Positions 51,642 through 60,675 of a stretch of 64,000 nucleotides of DNA are shown here, piece by piece (position 1 is the stretch's first letter; each line of letters starts with the position of its first letter). The notes beneath the pieces were generated by a model. That model did not search any database. It had not been told where the DNA came from and saw nothing but the letters and a program-made list of their open reading frames with translations. This stretch comes from Sulfitobacter sp. THAF37 (GTDB lineage Bacteria; Pseudomonadota; Alphaproteobacteria; Rhodobacterales; Rhodobacteraceae), in the NCBI RefSeq assembly GCF_009363555.1, contig NZ_CP045372.1, positions 3,383,998 through 3,447,997 on the forward strand, written 5' to 3'. Position numbers and translations under genes: made by a program.

Positions 51642-52523
51642 ATGTTTGACGCCTGCGCCGATCCATCGACGCTGGAGGGGCTCGGCTGGCTCTGGTGCTA
51701 CCTGACGACGGGCAAGCATGTGGCGTTCTATACCGCCTTCGGCACCGTGCTGCTGCTGCTCGCGATCACCGCGCCCACCGCGCTGGCCTTCGGCTTCGGC
51801 GGCGCGATGGCGGCGCGGGCGGGCTTTGCCCCGCTGCGGTGGTTCGGCAAGGGTTATATCGCCATCGTGCGCGGCGTGCCGGATATCGCCTTTTTCCTGT
51901 TCTTCGTCATCGCGCTGGACCAGGGCATCGAATACCTGCGCCACCTGTGGAAATGCCCCGACTGGGATCAGCCGATCCGCCAGGGCAGCGACTTTCTGGT
52001 GTGTCAGGCCGCCAAGATGCCGCTTGGCAATTCCCCGCAATGGGTGCACGAAACCTACGGCTTTGCCCTGGCGGTTCTGACCTTTGCCATCGTCTTTGGG
52101 GCCTTCGCGGCCAATGTCCTGTTCGGCGCCATGCGCGCCGTGCCCCGCGCACAGATCGAAACCGCGGAAAGCTACGGCATGACCGCGCGCCAGACCTTCT
52201 GGCGGATTCTGGTGCCACAGATGTGGGTCTATGCGCTGCCCGGCCTGTCGAACCTGTGGATGGTACTGATCAAGTCCACCCCGCTGCTGTTCCTGCTGGG
52301 GGTCGAGGACATCGTCTATTGGGCCCGCGAACTGGGCGCGGCCAAGACGCCCCGCTTTACCGACTACCCGCATGGTGACTGGCGGGTGTGGTACTTCCTC
52401 GCGCTGCTGGTCTTCTACCTTGCCTTCACGCGGGTCTCCGAAATCGTGCTGGGCCGCCTGATGAAGCGCCTCACACGCGGGCAAGCCACCATGGGCGGCG
52501 AAGCGCAGAGGAAAGCCGCATGA
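51642..52523 (+). CDS. ABC transporter permease 1 (293 aa)
   Basis: A HisQ/HisM-type inner-membrane permease with about five membrane helices. The EAA-like loop that contacts the ATPase reads 'QIETAESYGMTARQTFWRIL', and 'FLLGVEDIVYWARELGAAK' follows. It is longer than the usual family member because of a periplasmic insert ('KCPDWDQPIRQGSDFLVCQA') that carries two cysteines. It overlaps permease 2 in an ATGA junction. Confidence 0.9.
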   Translation: MFDACADPSTLEGLGWLWCYLTTGKHVAFYTAFGTVLLLLAITAPTALAFGFGGAMAARAGFAPLRWFGKGYIAIVRGVPDIAFFLFFVIALDQGIEYLRHLWKCPDWDQPIRQGSDFLVCQAAKMPLGNSPQWVHETYGFALAVLTFAIVFGAFAANVLFGAMRAVPRAQIETAESYGMTARQTFWRILVPQMWVYALPGLSNLWMVLIKSTPLLFLLGVEDIVYWARELGAAKTPRFTDYPHGDWRVWYFLALLVFYLAFTRVSEIVLGRLMKRLTRGQATMGGEAQRKAA

Positions 52524-53326
52524 GCTGCCTTCAGACCATACAGGACTACGCCCTGCGGTCGATGGGGATCGGCGAACGCCTGCTGCCACGGGACAATTTC
52601 ACCCTGTGCGAACAGTTCACGCTGATCGGTTCGGGGATGTTGTGGAACATCTACTTCGGGACCCTGGCGTTGATCAGCGGCTTTTTCCTGGCCACCGCCC
52701 TTGGGGTGGGCAAGGCAAGTCCAAACCCGCTGCTGCGCAAGCCGTCGGAGTGGTTCATCTTCATCTTCCGCGGCTCGCCGCTCTTCATCCAGTTCTTCTT
52801 TGGCTACTTCCTGTTTCTCACCCTCAAACAGCAGTCGGCGATCTTCGACCCCTTTTCCGCCGCATGGCTGGGGGCGCTGGTTGTGCTGTTCTGCAACACC
52901 GCCGCCTACAGCGGTGAAATTTTCTACGGCGCGCTGCAATCGGTGCCCAAGGGCGACATCGAGGCGGCGGATGCCTATGGTCTGTCGGGCTGGAAACGAT
53001 TTCGGCGGGTGATCTGGCCCACCATGCTGCGACTGGCCTGGCCGGCCTACACGAACGAGGCGATCTTTCTGTTTCACGCCACGACGCTGGTGTTCTTCAG
53101 CGGTTTCCCGGCAGTTCAGCAGAAGGGCGACGCGCTGTATTACGCCAGCTATTTCGCGGACAAGACCTTCAATCCTTTCATTCCCTACCCGATCCTTGCG
53201 GGCTATTTCATCCTGCTGACACTGGTGATCATCGGGCTCTTCGGGGTGTTCAACGCCCGGCTCAACCGGCATCTGCCGCAGGACACCCGCCAAAAATTAC
53301 GCTTGCGCCCCAATCTGATCCGGTAG
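52520..53326 (+). CDS. ABC transporter permease 2 (268 aa)
   Basis: The second membrane subunit, also HisM-like. The ATG at 52520 overlaps the stop of permease 1. 'IFRGSPLFIQFFFGYFLFL' and the ATPase-contact loop 'GDIEAADAYGLSGWKRFRRV' are the family landmarks. The two permeases should form a heterodimer with the ATPase encoded upstream. In-frame starts further upstream lie inside permease 1 and are not used. Confidence 0.9.
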   Translation: MSCLQTIQDYALRSMGIGERLLPRDNFTLCEQFTLIGSGMLWNIYFGTLALISGFFLATALGVGKASPNPLLRKPSEWFIFIFRGSPLFIQFFFGYFLFLTLKQQSAIFDPFSAAWLGALVVLFCNTAAYSGEIFYGALQSVPKGDIEAADAYGLSGWKRFRRVIWPTMLRLAWPAYTNEAIFLFHATTLVFFSGFPAVQQKGDALYYASYFADKTFNPFIPYPILAGYFILLTLVIIGLFGVFNARLNRHLPQDTRQKLRLRPNLIR

Positions 53327-53335
53327 TATCAAACT

Positions 53336-53345
53336 TTTGATCAAA
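53336..53345. promoter_or_regulatory. Palindrome TTTGATCAAA upstream of glutamine-synthetase-like genes
   Basis: A perfect 10-bp palindrome in an AT-rich patch (CTTTTGATCAAATTATT), 74 bp before the ATG at 53419 and just after the permease stop. It looks like an operator half-site pair or promoter element for the amine-catabolic genes. The regulator is unknown. Confidence 0.45.
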
Positions 53346-53418
53346 TTATTCGGCGTATGGGCGGCACTGTCCGCGTGGCACCACCGCAAGGCCCGGCCCA
53401 CCGCCCGACAGGTGAGAA

Positions 53419-54753
53419 ATGCAGAACTGGCTCCGCAAGAACCCGCATGTCCGCACGATCCGTGTGGCGGCGGCAGACCTCAACGGACAACCGCGCGGCA
53501 AGCGTATCCCCAGCCGTTTCGCCGACAAGGTGACGACCGAGGGCACCCGCTTTCCCTTTTCAGTGCTGAACCTCGACATCTGGGGCGAGGACATCGACGA
53601 CAGCCCGCTGGTTTTCGACAGCGGCGACCGTGACGGCGTGCTGAAACCGACCGAGCGTGGGTTCCTGCCGATGCCCTGGCTGGAAACGCCCTCTGCCCTG
53701 CTGCCGATCTGGATGTTCCACGAGGATGGCCGCCCCTACGAGGGCGATCCGCGCCATGCGTTGCGCGCTGTGCTCGACCGGTTCAAGGCCCGCGGTCTGA
53801 CCCCCGTCTGCGCGGTGGAGCTTGAGTTCTTTCTGATCGACGATTCGGGCCGCAACCTGCAGGTGCCGATCAGTCCCCGCTCGGGCAAGCGGCGCAAGGC
53901 GGCGGAAACCCTGTCGATCCGCGCGCTGGACCAGTTCGACAACTTCTTTACCGATCTCTACGACGCCTGCGAGGAAATGGACATTCCCGCCGACACCGCC
54001 ATTTCCGAAGCGGGTCTGGGCCAGTTCGAGATCAACATGATGCATTGCGACGACGCCCTGCGCGCCGCCGACGATGCCTGGCTGTTCAAGATGCTGGTCA
54101 AGGGGCTGGCGCGGCGGCACGGCTTTGCCGCGTCGTTCATGGCCAAACCTTACCAGGATTATGCCGGCTCGGGCCTGCACACCCATTTTTCGGTGCTGGA
54201 CCAGAACGGCAAGAACGTGTTCGACAACGGCGGGCCGGAAGGCACCGATTTGATGAAGAACGCCGTGGCGGGCTGTCTTGCCGCGATGGCCGGGTCTGCG
54301 CTGGTGTTCGCGCCGCACCTCAACAGCTACGACCGGCTGGTTCCCGGCAACCATGCCCCCACCGGCGTCAGCTGGGCCTACGAGAACCGGACCTCGTCCA
54401 TCCGCATCCCGTCGGGCAGCAACGCCGCGCGGCGGATCGAACACCGGGTCTCGGGGGGCGACGTGAACCCCTACCTGATGCTTGCCGCTGTGCTGGGCGC
54501 CGCCATCACCGGCATCGAGGATGCGGCCACGCCACCGCCGCCGGTCACTGGCAACGCCTACGAAGCCGACCTGCCCCAGATCCCGGCAACCTGGGATGCC
54601 GCCATCGACGCCTTTGAAACCGATCCTCATGTCGCGCGCATCTTTGCGCCCGAACTGATCCGCAACCTCGTGCTGACAAAACGGCAGGAAGTGCATTACA
54701 TGCAGGAACTGACCCCGGAGGAACGGGTCATCATCTACCTAGACACGGTATAG
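53419..54753 (+). CDS. Glutamine synthetase-family ligase, PuuA-like (copy 1)
   Basis: A 444-residue member of the glutamine synthetase superfamily of the type that glutamylates amines such as putrescine. Catalytic-domain blocks are 'CAVELEFFLID', 'AGLGQFEINMMHCDDAL', 'FMAKPYQDYAGSGLHTHFSV' (metal and glutamate site) and 'NRTSSIRIPSGSNAARRIEH'. It sits directly after the ABC transporter and before a second homologue, so the imported substrate is probably an amine that is gamma-glutamylated. True GlnA is less likely because of the length and the context. Confidence 0.88.
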   Translation: MQNWLRKNPHVRTIRVAAADLNGQPRGKRIPSRFADKVTTEGTRFPFSVLNLDIWGEDIDDSPLVFDSGDRDGVLKPTERGFLPMPWLETPSALLPIWMFHEDGRPYEGDPRHALRAVLDRFKARGLTPVCAVELEFFLIDDSGRNLQVPISPRSGKRRKAAETLSIRALDQFDNFFTDLYDACEEMDIPADTAISEAGLGQFEINMMHCDDALRAADDAWLFKMLVKGLARRHGFAASFMAKPYQDYAGSGLHTHFSVLDQNGKNVFDNGGPEGTDLMKNAVAGCLAAMAGSALVFAPHLNSYDRLVPGNHAPTGVSWAYENRTSSIRIPSGSNAARRIEHRVSGGDVNPYLMLAAVLGAAITGIEDAATPPPPVTGNAYEADLPQIPATWDAAIDAFETDPHVARIFAPELIRNLVLTKRQEVHYMQELTPEERVIIYLDTV

Positions 54754-54761
54754 GAGGCATC

Positions 54762-55439
54762 ATGAAGATCGGCATTCTTATCACCGGCCACCCCCCCGAG
54801 GAACTCTCGGCTGGCGGGCGCTATGACGCCTATTTTTCCCGCCTCCTGGGCGAGCGCGATTTCAGCTATCAGGCCTGGTCCGTCGTCGACGGCGAGATGC
54901 CGCAGGACGTCCATGATGCCGAGGGCTGGCTGATCACCGGTTCGCGCCACGGCGCTTATGAGCCGCACCCCTGGATTCCCCCGCTCGAACAGTTCATCCG
55001 CGACTGTTATGACGCGCATGTTCCGATGATCGGCGTCTGCTTTGGCCACCAGATCATCGCGCAGGCGATGGGCGGCACGGTCGAAAAGTTCGGCGGGGGC
55101 TGGTCCGTCGGGCGTGTGGTCTACCCGATCGAAGGTCAGAACTATGCGATCAACGCCTGGCATCAGGATCAGGTGGTGAAAAAACCCGAGAGCGCGGAAG
55201 TCATCGGCGCGACCGAATTCTGCGCCAACGCCGCGTTGCTTTATGACGACCGCATCTGGACGATCCAGCCCCACCCCGAATACGAATCCGACTTTATCGA
55301 CGGGCTGATCCGTCACCGGGGACGGGGCGTTGTCCCCGATGCGCAGCTGGATGCCGCGACCGCGCTGCTGGACCAGCCACTCGACAACCACGCCATTGCG
55401 GAAAAGATGGCCGCATTCTTCAAGAAAGAGAGGGCCTGA
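54762..55439 (+). CDS. Class I glutamine amidotransferase-like hydrolase (225 aa)
   Basis: A triad-type GATase1 protein: Cys93 in 'IGVCFGHQIIAQAMGG', and His171 and Glu173 in 'IQPHPEYESDF'. In a gamma-glutamyl amine pathway this role would be hydrolysis of a gamma-glutamyl intermediate (the PuuD function), though the sequence looks closer to the GMP-synthase-like group than to classical PuuD. It starts 8 bp after the preceding gene, and its TGA shares a base with the next ATG. Confidence 0.88.
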   Translation: MKIGILITGHPPEELSAGGRYDAYFSRLLGERDFSYQAWSVVDGEMPQDVHDAEGWLITGSRHGAYEPHPWIPPLEQFIRDCYDAHVPMIGVCFGHQIIAQAMGGTVEKFGGGWSVGRVVYPIEGQNYAINAWHQDQVVKKPESAEVIGATEFCANAALLYDDRIWTIQPHPEYESDFIDGLIRHRGRGVVPDAQLDAATALLDQPLDNHAIAEKMAAFFKKERA

Positions 55440-56797
55440 TGGCCGACTGGATGACCGAACTGCCCTCTGCGGCACAGCTCTACCTCGAAGGCCGTCGCCT
55501 GGACGAAGTCGAATGCGTCATATCGGATCTGCCGGGCATCGCACGGGGCAAGGCGGTGCCCGCGACCAAATTCCAGCGGCAGGAATACTTTCACCTGCCC
55601 GACAGCATCTTCTACCAGACCATCACCGGCGACTGGGGCGAAGCCGCGGGCGAGGACGGGTTCATCGAAAAGGACATGATCCTGCGGCCCGACATGACCA
55701 CCGCGACAGCTGCGCCCTGGACCGCCGACTGGACGCTGCAGGTGATCCATGATGCCTATGACCGCGACAGCAATCCGGTCCCCTATTCGCCGCGCAACGT
55801 GCTGAAACGGGTGGTGAACCTGTACCGCGAACAGGGTTGGGAGCCGGTCGTGGCCCCCGAGATGGAATTTTTCCTTGTCGCGCGCAATCTCGATCCCGCA
55901 CATGAGATCAAGCCGATGATGGGCCGCTCGGGCCGCCCCGCCGCCGCGCGGCAGGCCTATTCGATGACCGCCGTGGACGAATTCGGCCCGGTCATCGACG
56001 ACATCTACGACTTTGCCGAGGCGCAGGGCTTCGAGATCGACGGCATCACGCAGGAAGGCGGCGCGGGCCAGCTTGAGATCAACCTGATCCACGGCGACCC
56101 CGTCAAGCTGGCGGACGAGGTCTTTTACTTCAAACGACTGATCCGCGAGGCGGCGCTGCGCCACGACTGCTACGCCACCTTCATGGCCAAACCCATCGCG
56201 GACGAGCCCGGCAGCGCGATGCACATCCACCATTCGATCCTGGACACGCAAACCGGCAAGAACCTGTTTTCAGGCCCGCAGGGCGGTGAAACCGATGCGT
56301 TTCTGCATTTCATCGCCGGTCTTCAGAACCACATGCCCGACGCGCTGGCGGTGATCGCGCCCTACGTCAACAGCTACCGCCGCTATGTCAAGGATCACGC
56401 CGCCCCCATCAATCTCGAATGGGGCCGGGACAACCGCACCACCGGCATCCGCGTCCCCCTGTCCAAATCCGAATCCCGCCGGGTGGAAAACCGGCTCGCC
56501 GGGATGGACTGCAACCCCTACCTCGGTATCGCCGCCAGCCTCGCCTGCGGCTACCTTGGCCTGATGGAGGGCAAGAAGCCCAAGCCCGAATTCAAGGGCG
56601 ATGCCTATGACGGCGACGGCGACATTCCGCAGGTACTGGGCAATGCGCTCGACCTTTTCGAGGAGGCGACGAAGCTTCACGAGGTGCTGGGCCCTGAGTT
56701 CGCCCGCGTCTACGCCATCGTCAAACGCGCCGAATACGACGAATTCCTTCAGGTGATTTCCCCGTGGGAGCGCGAGCACCTGTTGATGAATGTCTGA
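55439..56797 (+). CDS. Glutamine synthetase-family ligase, PuuA-like (copy 2)
   Basis: A 452-residue homologue of the gene two positions upstream. Blocks 'VAPEMEFFLVARNL', 'EGGAGQLEINLIHGDPVKLA', 'FMAKPIADEPGSAMHIHHSI' and 'LEWGRDNRTTGIRVPLSKSE' match the catalytic core. Two different ligases in one operon suggest two related amine substrates or a heteromeric enzyme. It overlaps the amidotransferase gene by one base (TGATG). It is followed 24 bp later by the oxidoreductase. Confidence 0.9.
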   Translation: MADWMTELPSAAQLYLEGRRLDEVECVISDLPGIARGKAVPATKFQRQEYFHLPDSIFYQTITGDWGEAAGEDGFIEKDMILRPDMTTATAAPWTADWTLQVIHDAYDRDSNPVPYSPRNVLKRVVNLYREQGWEPVVAPEMEFFLVARNLDPAHEIKPMMGRSGRPAAARQAYSMTAVDEFGPVIDDIYDFAEAQGFEIDGITQEGGAGQLEINLIHGDPVKLADEVFYFKRLIREAALRHDCYATFMAKPIADEPGSAMHIHHSILDTQTGKNLFSGPQGGETDAFLHFIAGLQNHMPDALAVIAPYVNSYRRYVKDHAAPINLEWGRDNRTTGIRVPLSKSESRRVENRLAGMDCNPYLGIAASLACGYLGLMEGKKPKPEFKGDAYDGDGDIPQVLGNALDLFEEATKLHEVLGPEFARVYAIVKRAEYDEFLQVISPWEREHLLMNV

Positions 56798-56821
56798 TCG
56801 AGATCCCAACCGGAGCCCGAT

Positions 56822-58126
56822 GTGAACCTGCTTTACGCCAACGACCGGCGCGGCGAATATCCGCACAGCTGGTATGCCGCCACCGCCACACCGCACGCGC
56901 GTTTTTCCACGCTCAAGGGCGCGCACAAGGCAGATGTCTGCGTCATCGGCGGCGGCTATACCGGGCTTTCCGCCGCGCTGCACCTTGCCAAGGCCGGGCG
57001 CGACGTGATCCTCATCGACGCGCAGCGCGTGGGCTTCGGCGCCTCGGGGCGCAATGGCGGTCAGTTGGGCAGCGGCCAGCGGGTCGAACAGGATGCGCTG
57101 GAAAAGATGGTCGGCCCGGACCACGCCGCCCGATTGTGGCAGATGGGCGAAGAGGCCAAGGCGCTGGTCAAATCGCTGATCGCCGAGCACAGGATCGACT
57201 GTCATCTGAAACCCGGCGTAGCCTGGACCGCTTCGGACAAGAGCGACCTGAAGCATCTGCACGACTATGCGGCACACCTGCAAGACCGCTACGGCTATGA
57301 CCAGATGGAAGTGCTGGATCACGACGCCTTGCAAAGCGTCTGCCCGTCCCCCGACTACGTGGGGGGCATCCTGGACATGGGCGCGGCGCACCTGCACCCG
57401 TTGAACTTTGCCCTTGGTCTGGCCCGCGCCGCCGCCGCGGCGGGCGTGCGGATATTCGAGACCTCGCCGGCCCAGCACATCGACTCCGGCAGCCCCGCTG
57501 CCGTTCAAACAGACCAGGGCCGGATCGTCGCCGATCACGTGATCCTGGCCTGCAACGGCTATCTTGGGGGGCTGGACCGCAAGGTCGCGTCACGGGTGAT
57601 GCCGATCAACAACTTCATCGCCGCCACAGAACCTTTGGGCGACGGGGTCAAGGACGTGCTTCCGCGCGATGTGGCCGTCGCCGACAGCCGCTTCGTGGTG
57701 AATTATTTCCGCCTGTCGCATGACGGACGCCTGCTGTTCGGCGGCGGCGAAAGCTATGGCTACAAGTTTCCCGATGACATCGCCGCCAAGGTGCGCGGCC
57801 CCATGTCAGTGATCTTTCCGCACCTGCGCGATGTGCGGATCGACTACGCCTGGGGCGGAACGCTGGGCATCACGATGAAACGTCTGCCCTATGTGGCGCG
57901 GGTCGGGCGCAACGTGCTTTCCGCCTCGGGCTATTCGGGTCATGGGCTGGGCACCGCCACCCACGCGGGCGCGCTGATGGCACAGGCGGTGATCGGCGAC
58001 AGCGACGGTTTTGACACCATGGCGGCAATCCCCAACACCCCTTTCCCCGGCGGCCCGGCCATGCGCACGCCGCTGCTGATCCTTGCGATGAGCTGGTACA
58101 GCCTGCGCGACCGCCTCGGCATCTGA
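56822..58126 (+). CDS. FAD-dependent oxidoreductase, gamma-glutamylputrescine oxidase-like
   Basis: A 434-residue DAO-family flavoenzyme. The dinucleotide motif is 'VCVIGGGYTGLSAALHLA' near residue 40, followed by 'VGFGASGRNGGQLGSGQRV'; the C-terminal FAD contact is 'SGYSGHGLGTATHAGALMA'. In this operon it would oxidise a gamma-glutamylated amine, like PuuB. The start is GTG at 56822, after a GGAG. It is the last gene of the amine operon before a 103-bp gap. Confidence 0.9.
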   Translation: MNLLYANDRRGEYPHSWYAATATPHARFSTLKGAHKADVCVIGGGYTGLSAALHLAKAGRDVILIDAQRVGFGASGRNGGQLGSGQRVEQDALEKMVGPDHAARLWQMGEEAKALVKSLIAEHRIDCHLKPGVAWTASDKSDLKHLHDYAAHLQDRYGYDQMEVLDHDALQSVCPSPDYVGGILDMGAAHLHPLNFALGLARAAAAAGVRIFETSPAQHIDSGSPAAVQTDQGRIVADHVILACNGYLGGLDRKVASRVMPINNFIAATEPLGDGVKDVLPRDVAVADSRFVVNYFRLSHDGRLLFGGGESYGYKFPDDIAAKVRGPMSVIFPHLRDVRIDYAWGGTLGITMKRLPYVARVGRNVLSASGYSGHGLGTATHAGALMAQAVIGDSDGFDTMAAIPNTPFPGGPAMRTPLLILAMSWYSLRDRLGI

Positions 58127-58184
58127 CTGCCGATCGTCACAAAAGCTTCACCGGGTCAGCCGCAAAAACACTTTGTGCATAGCG

Positions 58185-58204
58185 CGTTTTGTTTTACAAA
58201 AACG
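58185..58204. promoter_or_regulatory. Palindromic operator-like site upstream of the DegT-family gene
   Basis: CGTTTTGT and ACAAAAACG form an inverted repeat around TTT, 25 bp before the ATG at 58230, in an AT-rich patch that probably also holds the promoter. A dimeric repressor or activator site is likely, but the regulator is unknown. Confidence 0.5.
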
Positions 58205-58229
58205 AAAATGACTATTTGAGAAAGATGAA

Positions 58230-59408
58230 ATGGCCCTTCCTGACCTGCACCGCGCCGAACCCATTCCGCCCGAGGCGATGGCCGAAATCACCCGGCTGAT
58301 GGAGGATGCCGACCTGTTCCGCTATACCGCCGCATCCGACGCGCCGGTCACGCTGCTGGAACAGGAGTTTGCCCGGATGATGGGCAGCACCTATGCGCTT
58401 GCCGTCTCTTCCTGCTCCGCTGCGCTTTTCTTGTCGCTGAAGGCGCTGGACCTGCCCAAAGACGCGCCGGTGATGATCCCCGGCTTCACCTTCGCCGCCG
58501 TCCCCTCCGCCGTCCTGCATGCGGGATGCCGCCCCGTGCTGTGCGAAGTCGGCGACAATTACCGCATCGACATGGATGATTTCGCGGCGAAACTGCCGGG
58601 CGTCCGCGCCGTGATCGTCAGCCACATGCGCGGCCATACCTCCGACATGGATGCGATCATGGCCCTATGCGATGCAGCGGACATTCCCGTGATCGAAGAC
58701 GCGGCCCATTCCCTGGGTACGCTCTGGAAGGGCCGCAAGATCGGCACCATCGGGCGGATCGGCTGCTTTTCCTTTCAATCCTACAAGATGATCAACGCAG
58801 GCGAAGGCGGTATCCTGATCACCGACGACGCTGCGCTGGTGGCCCGCGCGGTGATCATGTCCGGTGCCTATGAACACAACTGGCATAAGCATCCCGTGCT
58901 CAAGGACGCCTTCGCGCCGCTGCAGAACACGCTGCCGCTTTATAACATGCGCATGTCCAACCTCGCCGCCGCCGTGATCCGGCCACAGCTGCCGCAGCTG
59001 CCGCGCCGGGTGCGCGACGGGCTGCGCAACCACGATCACGTCGCGAGGCGGCTCGGTGTCTCACCCCACGTGCAGGTGCCTGCCCCGCTGGAAGGAGAGC
59101 AGCGCGCCCCGGATTCGATCCAGTTCAACCTGATCGGCATGGATGACACCGCCATCCGCGCCTTTGCCGACACGGTGGCCGACATGGGGGTCAAGGTGCA
59201 GGTCTTTGGGCAAAGCTCGGACAACGCGCGTGCTTTCTGGAACTGGCGCTTCATCCCCGACCTGCCGGACCTGCCGCAGACTCGCGCCATGCTGATGCGG
59301 GCCTGCGACCTGCGCCTGCCGGTGCAGCTGACGCCAGACCAGCTCGACGCGGTCTGCGATGTGATCCTGCAGGCGCTTGCCCGGACGGTGCGGGCCGCCG
59401 CGGCCTGA
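58230..59408 (+). CDS. DegT/DnrJ/EryC1/StrS-family aminotransferase (392 aa)
   Basis: A PLP-dependent sugar or cyclitol aminotransferase type. The PLP lysine is Lys186 in 'FSFQSYKMINAGEGGI', 'VIEDAAHSLG' carries the ring-contacting Asp, and 'AVSSCSAALFLSLKAL' the phosphate site. Family members transaminate nucleotide-linked keto-sugars, but this one stands beside amine catabolism, so its substrate is unclear. The C-terminal half departs from the sugar enzymes ('ADMGVKVQVFGQSSDNARAF'). Confidence 0.85.
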   Translation: MALPDLHRAEPIPPEAMAEITRLMEDADLFRYTAASDAPVTLLEQEFARMMGSTYALAVSSCSAALFLSLKALDLPKDAPVMIPGFTFAAVPSAVLHAGCRPVLCEVGDNYRIDMDDFAAKLPGVRAVIVSHMRGHTSDMDAIMALCDAADIPVIEDAAHSLGTLWKGRKIGTIGRIGCFSFQSYKMINAGEGGILITDDAALVARAVIMSGAYEHNWHKHPVLKDAFAPLQNTLPLYNMRMSNLAAAVIRPQLPQLPRRVRDGLRNHDHVARRLGVSPHVQVPAPLEGEQRAPDSIQFNLIGMDDTAIRAFADTVADMGVKVQVFGQSSDNARAFWNWRFIPDLPDLPQTRAMLMRACDLRLPVQLTPDQLDAVCDVILQALARTVRAAAA

Positions 59409-59416
59409 AGCCACGG

Positions 59417-59436
59417 CCCCGCAGCCACCTGCGGGG
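59417..59436. terminator. Hairpin between convergent aminotransferase and phaR genes
   Basis: CCCCGCAG-CCAC-CTGCGGGG is a perfect stem of 8 bp directly after the aminotransferase stop and abutting the phaR stop. Only weak T-runs flank it, so it is probably a modest bidirectional terminator. Confidence 0.6.
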
Positions 59437-60012
59437 TCATTTCATCTTGGACAGTTTTTCCTGAAGCTCGGCCAGCTGCTTCTTGATGGCGTCCAGATCC
59501 TCGGAACCTTCCGCCGCGTCGTCCTCCTTGGAGGGCATTTCCGGCATGGTGGTGCCCATCCCGCCCTTCTTGCCGCCCCAGCCCGCGGTCATCGCCTTCA
59601 TGAAGGCTTCCTGCTGCGCCTTCATCGCCTCCATCCCCGGCATGGTCGCCATCGGATTCATGGACGACATGTTCTCAACCATTTTGGCCTGTCCATCGCG
59701 CAGCATGTCGAAAGACGCCTGCAGGAACTGCGGCACGACCGATACGTTTCCGGACATGTAACTGCGCACCAGATCGTTCAGCACCTCGACCGGCAGCACG
59801 CTCTCGCCCCGGCTCTCATGCTCTGCGATGATCTGCAAAAGGTACTGCCGGGTCAGGTCATCCCCCGACTTCAGATCAATGATCTGCACCTCGCGCCCAT
59901 CGCGGATGAATCCCGCGATATCCTCCAGCGTGACGTAATCGCTGGTTTCGGTGTTATAAAGCCGACGAGACGCGTAACGCTTGATCAGCAATGGCTTGGG
60001 TTGGTCCGCCAC
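59437..60012 (-). CDS. phaR: Polyhydroxyalkanoate synthesis repressor PhaR
   Basis: A 191-residue DNA- and PHB-binding repressor that controls phasin and its own gene. The N-terminal PHB/DNA-binding domain 'LLIKRYASRRLYNTETSDYV' and the 'VQIIDLKSGDDLTRQYLLQI' block are diagnostic. The Met/Gly-rich stretch and a C-terminal coiled coil ('DAIKKQLAELQEKLSKM') complete it. GGGAGGA before a GTG at 60012 fixes the start; an ATG at 60039 would overlap the operator. A PhaR-type palindrome lies just upstream. Confidence 0.94.
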   Translation of the reverse strand: MADQPKPLLIKRYASRRLYNTETSDYVTLEDIAGFIRDGREVQIIDLKSGDDLTRQYLLQIIAEHESRGESVLPVEVLNDLVRSYMSGNVSVVPQFLQASFDMLRDGQAKMVENMSSMNPMATMPGMEAMKAQQEAFMKAMTAGWGGKKGGMGTTMPEMPSKEDDAAEGSEDLDAIKKQLAELQEKLSKMK

Positions 60013-60033
60013 AATTATCCTCCCGAATACGTG

Positions 60034-60044
60034 CTGCATTGCAG
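60034..60044. promoter_or_regulatory. PhaR-type operator upstream of phaR
   Basis: CTGC-ATT-GCAG fits the CTGC-N3-4-GCAG sequence reported for PhaR in Paracoccus. It lies 22 bp before the phaR GTG, as expected for autorepression. Confidence 0.7.
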
Positions 60045-60060
60045 CTTAGGCACATGTTGC

Positions 60061-60095
60061 ACAAAAAGAAAGGGCGGGTGCAGATGCACCCGCCC
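60061..60095 (-). terminator. Rho-independent terminator of phaP
   Basis: GGGCGGGTGCA (60072-60082) pairs with TGCACCCGCCC (60085-60095). On the minus strand it is followed by TTTCTTTTTGT. It lies about 45 bp after the phasin stop and separates phaP from phaR. Confidence 0.9.
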
Positions 60096-60138
60096 GGCGG
60101 TGTCCCCTTTCAGGGAAAAGAGGATCGCACGCTTTCTA

Positions 60139-60582
60139 TTACTTCGCGGTCGCTTTCTTGGTCGCGGCCTGCACGTCGTTCGACGCTTTCTTCACTGCGG
60201 CGGTCGCATCTTCCTGCATGTCCTTGCCAGCAGCCATCATCAGTTCGACGGTATCCATCTGAACCTTCTTCGCGATTTCGGCGAAGGCGGCCATATGCTC
60301 GGCGGCGGATTCGGCAGAAGCCGATGCGAAATCGGACATCGCCTTGGCGTAGTCGGCAGGCTCTGCCTTCGCCTTGGACATCTCGGTCATCTTGGCGATG
60401 GTGTCCTTGGTCCACTTCGAAGAAACCTCGGTGGATTTCTCGACAGCGTCCAGCGCCACGCCGGACAGTTTCTCGTTTAGGCTTGCGCTGGTTTTGAACG
60501 CATCTTCCATCGCGGCGGTGTCGACCGGGAAAGAGCCCATGACGTCTTTGAACATCGCGGTCATATCAGGTGTCTTGGTCAT
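60139..60582 (-). CDS. phaP: Phasin
   Basis: A 147-residue amphipathic helical protein that coats PHB granules. The sequence is rich in Ala, Lys, Glu and Met with no cysteine and has the phasin_2-like pattern 'AFKTSASLNEKLSGVALDAV' and 'SASAESAAEHMAAFAEIAKK'. The C-terminus is an Ala-Thr-Lys tail. It has its own promoter with an embedded PhaR palindrome and a strong terminator, so it should be expressed separately from phaC and derepressed when PHB titrates PhaR. Confidence 0.9.
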   Translation of the reverse strand: MTKTPDMTAMFKDVMGSFPVDTAAMEDAFKTSASLNEKLSGVALDAVEKSTEVSSKWTKDTIAKMTEMSKAKAEPADYAKAMSDFASASAESAAEHMAAFAEIAKKVQMDTVELMMAAGKDMQEDATAAVKKASNDVQAATKKATAK

Positions 60583-60675
60583 CTGTGTATATCCTTCAGG
60601 TTACTCTGTTTACTTCAACGGGATGATCCCGCCTTCCGCGTCCAGTGGTGAACCCAGCTTTCCGCGTCTGCCCAA

